A DNA stretch of 64,000 nucleotides, from the NCBI GenBank assembly GCA_033220425.1, contig CM065648.1, positions 930,001 through 994,000 on the forward strand. Direction: 5' to 3'. The notes under the pieces were generated by a model. That model was not told the DNA's origin. It was given only the letters and a program-made list of their open reading frames with translations, and did not search any database. This DNA comes from Lepraria neglecta (Eukaryota; Ascomycota; Lecanoromycetes; Lecanorales; Stereocaulaceae). The position numbers and the translations under genes were made by a program. This document shows positions 57,600-64,000 of this stretch, one piece after another. Numbering within the stretch: position 1 is the stretch's first letter; each line of letters opens with the position of its first letter.

Positions 57600-57613
57600 T
57601 CGGCCATCCGCCC

Positions 57614-58535
57614 AGAATGAAATATTAATATTCTTATTTCAATTTATGTTTGCAATTTGAAGGAGTATATCTACAAACTGTGTGCCAAAATATAGATCGC
57701 CTAAGGAAAGCTCTGTGCCGTTTCCACAGCCGTTGAAGGCTAGTCAAGCTCGGATGATACATCTTCATACTCGACCTACTTTAAGAGCAGCCAGTTCTAG
57801 CTCCAATGCTTGTGAGTACCTACGAACCTTGGGTTCAGCCACTCATAGTGTTGACGCTCATATAACTCAAATGACATCAATAATTAGAAGGTTTTCTCTT
57901 CGATCCTTCACGAGACTGCCGCTGATCAGGCTTAATTGCCAGTAGCAATCAACATGTTCGCTGCTCAATCTCTTACACTAATGACCAATTCACGGCTAAA
58001 GAGCTAGGTGAACATTTTTGTCGCTGTTTTGACAACAGCGGTTTGCTATCAGTTATCGTAATGGAGTGCTTTCGAAAGAGCAAACATTCTGACATAGATG
58101 TTTCCGATTACTAACAGCGAAGAGACAGCAGCGTGCGTAACGCAGCCTCTCCAGCTTCAGATGGCCGAGAATAAAGGCTTTAATTGAGGCAAAGACGCTG
58201 CTGGAGAAGGTTCGGTAGTCTCAAAGCAATTGACAGCGTCACGCTCGAACAGGCTGAGAAGCTGGCATGTCCTTCTTAACGGCAAGATTAAAGTATTATT
58301 CGGCTGTGATCTGACCTCTGACTGCTATAGTTCACACTTCGAATTTCAACATACAGACGCAACAGACTGGTGGTCGCATTGAAGTTTCGAGTTTGACCGC
58401 TAAATTAGACGTCCAACAACCAAAAACACAGAAATATTGCTTGACCGCTATCTCAACTTCGAAAATGCAACGCCCAACGGCCAAAGTCAAGAAACCCCAG
58501 AAATGGATAGTAGCAAAAAAGCTACATGGCCTACA
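57614..58535. other. Intergenic, no gene seen
   Basis: About 920 bp, AT-rich beside the tRNA. Near 58395-58500 a TTGACCGCTA...CCAAnnnCCAAA...CAGAAAT segment is imperfectly duplicated (about 62 bp apart). No coding frame is supported. Confidence 0.55.
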
Positions 58536-59186
58536 TCAAGGCCTAAATCTTGTTGCAAAGTTGGTGACTATTGCTGTTGGCGCCAAGTTCGCTGAATAGA
58601 TGGGCCTAAGCAGCAAGTTTAGCAATACCGAAGGTATAAATCGACTCGACAATATTTTCTTACAGTCCTTCTTGTGGTCCCAAGTCCTCGCTTTCGTAAT
58701 GCATCCAATGCACCGATGACAATCCGCGCAAAAATACACTTGAATACTCAAACATCCACCGCAAAGGACTGCTGGTGTTGATCCAGCATACTTTTCCCCA
58801 GCAATATACAATAGACTTTCAGGTTTGAATTCACCGCTCTTGACACCGCAGTCTAAACAAAAGCGCTTCGTGGAATAAACACCATTCCAGCTATATTTCG
58901 TACCGGTCTGGGTGTCAGTAAAGGAAGTAACATGCTTCAGACACAGGCAAGAGTAGCATGCGTAGTCGTTCTTATGCTGAGGCTGAAGCTCCAGGCAATG
59001 GAGATACTTTCGAACTTCAACGCGGTCAAGGCGGTGGAGAGAAACATAGGCATTGAACCAGCGACTTGTTTGTCTTAGTGCAATGGCGGCTGATGGGTCA
59101 AGCTTAGGAATAATGAGTTCCAGCAGCTCTGCGGGCAAGCTGCATAGCCCTATTTTGCTCCCCATCTTGGTGACTTTTGTAGGCAT
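58536..59186 (-). CDS. F-box protein with Cys-rich C-terminal region
   Basis: Single exon, 216 codons. An N-terminal F-box is readable as LCSLPAELLELIIPKLDPSAAIALRQTSRWFNAYV, followed by a basic helix and a cysteine-rich module: CYSCLCLKH, RFCLDCGVKSGEF, LCGGCLSIQVYFCADCHRCIGC. The Cys pairs are spaced like zinc-binding treble-clef sites. F-box proteins recruit substrates to SCF ubiquitin ligases through Skp1. The substrate region here would be the Cys-rich part. A second Met at codon 8 is a possible start. Confidence 0.72.
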   Translation of the reverse strand: MPTKVTKMGSKIGLCSLPAELLELIIPKLDPSAAIALRQTSRWFNAYVSLHRLDRVEVRKYLHCLELQPQHKNDYACYSCLCLKHVTSFTDTQTGTKYSWNGVYSTKRFCLDCGVKSGEFKPESLLYIAGEKYAGSTPAVLCGGCLSIQVYFCADCHRCIGCITKARTWDHKKDCKKILSSRFIPSVLLNLLLRPIYSANLAPTAIVTNFATRFRP

Positions 59187-59371
59187 AGAAGGACGTTCGA
59201 TTAGATGTTAGGCTGCACTTGATATTTCCACGAAGGTGTGAATTTAGCAATGTGTGTGTGATTTTATCAAACGCGTGTCCCGCGAAGCGCTCCAACTTCT
59301 ACAACTCAATGCCAGGTTACCTCAAGCCGAGCGCTGCAATTGTGATCCGTGCTGCAGAGGCTGTGCTAACC

Positions 59372-61251
59372 ATGATCATCTCAAGTGAACCTCCAACGTC
59401 GTCATTGCTCGCTCTACCACCTGAGATCCCAGGGTTGATAGCTAGTCATGTAAGTCTGACATTGCTCTTACAGAACATGGGACGACAAATGGTGCTATTT
59501 CAAGACACTGATGATTGTCACAGCTTGTTCAATTCCCAGATCTCAACAGCTTGTGCCGTACATGCAAGACCTTCAAAGCAATCGGCCTCCCACGTCTCTA
59601 CAATACCCTGGAGCTGAAAGTGTCTTTGCGATGGAATAGATTAACAACCCTGGAGAGTCTATTAGCCTCACCTTCTGAACGTTTACGTCATACTTGGTCT
59701 CTTAGGATTTTAACGAGGCAAAGCCGCTTTGCAGACGACGACTTTGGAGAATGGAATGGCGCTCATGATACAGATTATGAGGAGGACGAAAGAAGAGATG
59801 ACAATGAACCATTCAGGATATACACTCCGTGCAAATGGGCTTCCAGTGCTCTAAATGCATTAATCCGTCTGCTCATATCAAAGCTTCCGCCGCAACAACT
59901 GAAGTTGTTTAGGTGAGTTTCAACCCACGTTTTGGTGCTGGTTGGATGGCGTCTAATCACTGGCCTGTCTCCTTGCAAAAGATGAGACCACATTTACTCG
60001 CTGGCTGCGCCCGCTCCAAGATCTAGGCTTTGGGCGGCACACCAAGTCTTTAACCGTTCAGATACCGAGCTATTGAAAATCGACGAGGGTCTCAATTCGC
60101 TTCGCATTGCTTCGTTAGATACCAGCATAGCCCTTTGGCCGGTACTTGTCCTCATAAGAAACCACACCACGCTGCGCGAACTACGCGTTGGAACGGAGTC
60201 AGATATAGCTGTTGGATACGCCGACACGGGGAGAATGGACCCCAGTGGCGAAAGTCGCAATGCGGAGACACACGGTCTTGTCCAAGCATTCCAGGAGAGC
60301 TTCACCGCCTCGGATGAGCTTCCTTCCCTTGTGCTGTTGCTAGCTTCGTTGTGCGTTTGTGGCTTCGACTTCGATGTCCTGATTAATAATCCTGACGGAC
60401 TTTTATTCAATTTCAGCAATTTGAGGACGCTGAAACTTGAATCATGCTCAGGTCTAATGGAGGCTTTGCCGGGGCTTGCCAGCACAGAAGTGCCTGAACT
60501 ACATAGCTTTGTCCTAAGGCATGAGAACGCTACTGACGCCTTCATGCAAGTCCTGGAAATTTCCTGGCGTCACTGAAGCCGCTCACGGATCTCCATGTCC
60601 TCCTAGTCGGCGAGATTAGATGCGCCAAGTTGATCAAACTGTTGAAGGTTCACGGAAATTCTTTATGATCATTCATTTGGGATCAAATAATTTCCCCAAG
60701 AACAACCATGGAGCAGGACACCTCAGCATACCCAAGTGAATCCGACGACTTAAAACAAATCACCAAGTATTGCACGAGACTGGAAGCGCTCGGTATTTCA
60801 CTAGACTGGAAAGCTATGGCGGAGTGCAAGCACCGCCAGGGAGGCCGCCTAGCTATCCTACGCTCAATTGTGTGCTCATTTATTCATTCAGGTCATACTT
60901 TCTCTTCAAAGACTGCGCCATCTCCGAACATTGAACGTAAGAAATCTTCCTGAAGGCTCGGTGGCCAAGACATGGCTGCCTGTTGAGGAAATGCTGTATG
61001 GTCTAGCGGCAATGTTCCTCAATAATACTTGTATACGAGATTCACCGTGGCCTCGGGTACTCAGCACTATCGGCATTGGCTCACTGACCTATGGCGACGT
61101 CAAATTAGGCACGAGCTTTTACCGTTCTCACGACTTCGCCGAGTTTCTTCATCTCCGTATCTACCATGACAACCACGACTGCCATTATCACAGTACTCTG
61201 GCCCCAAAGCTACATCTTCTAGGCAGTAGTCTTGTGGACAACATGGCTTAA
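59372..61251 (+). pseudogene. F-box/LRR-type protein gene, decayed
   Basis: Exon 1 (MIISSEPPTSSLLALPPEIPGLIASH) joins in phase over intron 59450-59521 to LVQFPDLNSLCRTCKTFKAI, a fungal F-box with following LRR-like strands (LYNTLELKVSLRW; NHTTLRELRVG; FSNLRTLKLESC; LASLKPLTDLHVLL; LRHLRTLNVRNLP). Lesions: a frame change near 60065-60075, a one-base loss near 60558 (EISWRH* where EIFLASLKPL fits), and TGA at 60666-60668, after which coding resumes. The TGA fits CGA to TGA. The long exon/intron structure is otherwise preserved to TAA at 61249-61251. Function lost or at best truncated. Confidence 0.6.
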
Positions 61252-61452
61252 TGGCCCCCTATTCAGCAGCAATTTCATGGTCATTTCTCACAACCCAAGC
61301 GATAACGGGATCAACAGACCGAAAATTGCATGAACTTTTTTCCTCTGGGAAGCTCTATCTCGCAAGCGAAGAAGTAAATCTATGCACGCAAGACGTTGAT
61401 GCTCCTGCATCTCCTTCCCTTTTGCCCTCTCCTTCCACCTTCGTCATCATCT

Positions 61453-64000
61453 TTAGATGGCAGTCCCTACCATTCTTACTCCACTTCCATCCTTGCCCAC
61501 CCAATCTTTAATATCTCCCTCACAATCACACCCATACCGATGCTTAAACTCACGCGACGAAATACCCTGCAACAACTTCCGCGCATTCTGGCTAGCCTTG
61601 ACCTTGGCATTCTTCCCACTACTAGCCTGCCCTTCACAAACGATCTGATTATGTATCATAACCACAGCGACGGAAGTGACCGGACCGCCAGGGACGATGG
61701 AGGGAATTTCACTGGCCATGAGACGGTAGTTGGTGCAACCGAACGACAAGCCCATGAGGTTGTGGAGGTATGTCTTTGCATATCAGTTAGAATTGCAGTA
61801 GTCGACGAGTGATTCATCAAGCTTACCGTTGGATGATTGTTGGCGAAGGTATCGTAGATCGACATGTCTTCGAAGAACCAGCGGATGTGAGCGTCGAAGA
61901 AGCGCTCGACTTCCTTGTAATTGAACTCAGAGTCGACGAAGATGGCGCCGATGTAAGCTTCCGCTATGTCAGAGAGGTTCTGCAGCCGTGAGTCAGCATC
62001 TGGATCTGGATTTTAAGCTGAGTTTCATACCTTGGGGGGCTGTTTGGTGTTCATCCAATAGTCACGGGCACCTTTAGCTTCTCTCTCAGCCTCTTCAAGC
62101 TCGACGACGTATTCTCGATTTTGGTACTCGATAACGGCGGTACTGGACCTCACATGCTTATTGAAGCCAAGCTTTACTGACAGGGCTGCGAGAAATTTGT
62201 TTGAGACCATCGCCATCTGCGAATATCAGTGGGTTTTCTTGCTATGCGGATACGAAAGTAGAGCTTACCTTGTGCTCTGTCAGCCACTGCGGGTCTTTGT
62301 CCGGATGGCGGTGGAACAGGAAATTGATGGACGCCATATCGAGCAATGAGTCGCCCAAGAATTCGAGTCTCTGGTAGCATGGGATTTTCTCTGCTGCAAA
62401 GGTATACGACGGGTGTATGAAAGCTGATCTGAGTAGCCTTGGGTACTTGAAGTGGTAGTCGTGGATCTTTTCGACTTGCTTAGCAAGATCAATCTGGGAC
62501 GCTGTTGCCTGAGCCAATTGATACTTCGGCTTCGCGTACAATGGGTAGTAGTCTGCCCATTTAGTCACGTTATGGTGCTCGTTAGAAACCAATGTTGACA
62601 CAGCCTGGACAGCCATGTCCATGTTGGCCAGTTCACCTGGGTTGTTGGGAGAAAGTAGAGCGGCTCCAATTAGAGCTTCGCAAACATCGGCGACCGACTT
62701 ACCACCTAGATGATGCTTTCCAAATTCTTCCAGAGGCTTGTTCCAGTCCCTTCCCTCGAGCTGCTTCATTCCCTGCGGGTTCCAGGTGCACCTATCACTT
62801 TCAGCATAGCTATAATCACTTCAAAATTACCGTACTAACCTCGAGAAACCTTGGGTTCGGATGAACTCGTACATCTTAAGATCCAGCGCAGTCTCAAGTA
62901 GGTTCTTATTGCATATCATCATCATTCGGTTGACGTGGAACTCGAATTCGCTGTCATCTGGGTTTGAGGAGAAGAGAGGAATTGAGGTTGCCATCTTCAG
63001 AAAGCAATCTCCAATGAACTCAAGTCGCTCGTAGTTCTTGCCCATACCTGTAAGTATTCTAGAGTCAGAATCGATTTGTCTTCAGGTCCCTTCCTGGCTA
63101 ACAAGACAGATCTCAGGAGTATAAAAGGGGAAGGTTCCCACAATTTACTGACGAAGCATGATCTAATCACTCAAGTTGCGATGTGTGCCAGGAGAAACAT
63201 GTTTCAAGAATGTACATACCTCGTTGAAGCTGAATATGATTGTTCCTGTGTTCTTCTGTATTGTCAGAATCCTTGGTCATTGCTTCAAGAGCCAATTCAG
63301 GCTTCACGGACAGACCAAGCAGGTCGCATCCCTCTAGTGCAATGAGATACGATTCGAGACGGTGAAAAATAGACGGGAACAAATAAGCCATCGATACTAC
63401 GCTGACAGGCAACTATAACATTGTCAGTAGGCGGAAGCGGAGACATGGAGTACTATGCTTACTGCGGAGAATTTCAAAGGCTCTGGACAGACGTAACAAG
63501 TAGTCTGCTCCTTTTTGTTGTCATCAGTCATCTCGTCGAGGAAGTTTCGGCGCGTTGGAACTTGGTAAGTCCTCATGACTGGTTGATCCTCACTGAATTT
63601 TTGATTTTTCCTAGAATTGCCATATAGGTTGATACTGTGATCTAGAATATCGTTCGTGAATTTCTTGTTGCGTATAGAGCCATCAGGGATTGGATCGCGC
63701 GGCCGCATTGTCGGCTCCACCGCTTCCGAGAAGAAACGTCTTGAGCCAGCCCATCGATCGATAATATATCGATTGAGAAGCTGATCGTGAGGTATATCAC
63801 GCGTCCACCTGAATTCCTGCTGATTTTGATGAACGAACTTCACGATAGTCCAATCGATGAGCATTTCGGGATTTTGCTTTGTAGCCGATTGCATCCAGCC
63901 TGGAAGTACCGGAGCAAGCCAATAGGACATCACAGCTTGATCCACCTCGTATATCTTGTTGAAAATGTCGTTGTAGATGCGATGTGTGAATTCGGTAAGC
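61453..64000 (-). CDS. DCL1: Dicer-like protein, C-terminal half (tandem RNase III plus dsRBD), N-terminus beyond window
   Basis: Seven in-phase exons: 64000-63463, 63412-63220, 63047-62840, 62791-62269, 62216-62031, 61979-61827, 61773-61453. The first reads into [19 protein letters not shown] and a PAZ-like region. RNase IIIa: [17 protein letters not shown] with [15 protein letters not shown]. RNase IIIb: [16 protein letters not shown] with [18 protein letters not shown]. The acidic catalytic residues (E, D, D, E) of both are present. A C-terminal dsRBD ([31 protein letters not shown]) ends in FKHRYGCDC, a Cys motif seen in Dicer-like 1 proteins. The enzyme would cut dsRNA into siRNAs in RNAi/quelling-type silencing. 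The helicase half is off the right edge. Confidence 0.92.

Larger units (their letters stand above)
57461..57613 (-). tRNA. tRNA-Leu(UAG) with two introns, one in the D-loop
   Basis: The 3' half is a full class II tRNA: anticodon stem CTACG/CGTAG, loop TTTAGG...C with anticodon TAG at 57531-57533, an 11-nt variable arm, T arm GTGGG-TTCGAAT-CCCAC and acceptor TCCGCTC plus A73. The 5' acceptor GGGCGGA (57613-57607) pairs with it with one G-U. An ordinary 27-nt intron follows position 37 (57529-57503). The D-arm is split: GGGCGGATGGCCGA, then 47 extra nt (57599-57553), then GTGGTTATGGC. Without the 47 nt the D-arm reads GCCGAGTGGTTATGGC, the normal leucine form. A T6 terminator follows. Box B is intact, and box A is interrupted near its 3' end. 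Either a spliceosome-type intron entered a tRNA gene, or the gene is dead. Confidence 0.8.

Noticed and set aside
57461-57613. The D-loop insert as a mis-drawn tRNA (e.g. different isotype without the insert)
   Set aside because: No alternative D-arm can be formed with the unspliced sequence, whereas GT-AG removal gives the standard leucine D-arm and a closed acceptor stem.

Overview
This window is nuclear DNA from a filamentous ascomycete (Pezizomycotina), most likely a Dothideomycete. The evidence is short GT-AG introns of about 40-90 nt with CTAAC/CTGAC-like branch sites, typical fungal families (a URA2-type pyrimidine protein, two Zn2Cys6 proteins, a Dicer-like protein with a C-terminal Cys motif, a rhodopsin-like membrane protein, an arrestin-like protein), and transposons whose nonsense codons have the signature of repeat-induced point mutation (RIP). 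The class-level placement is an inference.

Layout. 0-2.3 kb: 3' end of a carotenoid oxygenase gene and a small multi-exon coiled-coil gene. 2.3-8.75 kb: gene-poor DNA full of diverged internal duplications. 9.5-11.6 kb: an eight-exon Ded1-like DEAD-box helicase. 12.5-14.1 kb: a dead MFS transporter. 14.4-28.6 kb: five members of one paralogous family that I do not recognise. One (16992-18488) is an open 498-codon frame and four are decayed. The block also holds a complete Fot1/pogo-like transposon and a degenerate Zn2Cys6 gene. 29-38.6 kb: housekeeping genes (elongin C, tRNA-splicing endonuclease subunit Sen54, the 2299-residue CPSase-ATCase protein with a six-codon upstream ORF). 39-41.35 kb: a Zn2Cys6 transcription factor with a Tc1-like transposon 260 bp upstream. 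45-49.7 kb: a seven-helix membrane protein and a cytochrome P450. 49.9-57 kb: a compact run of ORC6, an Rpr2/Rpp21/Snm1-type RNase P/MRP subunit, an arrestin-like protein, a cyclophilin and ZPR1. 57.46-57.61 kb: a tRNA-Leu(UAG) gene. 58.5-61.3 kb: an F-box gene and a decayed F-box/LRR gene. 61.45 kb to the right edge: the RNase III/dsRBD half of a Dicer-like protein.

Two observations stand out. First, the tRNA-Leu gene carries the usual intron after position 37 and also a 47-nt insert in the D-loop with full spliceosomal-intron consensus (GTAAGT, CTAAC, CAG). Exact removal of the insert restores a normal D-arm. Second, the 14-kb paralog block shows a protein family with an N-terminal globular domain, a conserved basic motif and a C-terminal domain ending in a P-C-W motif. 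One copy survives among four that carry RIP-like stops.

Exon boundaries were assigned by hand from splice consensus, reading phase and family conservation. Where a junction could not be resolved the entry says so.
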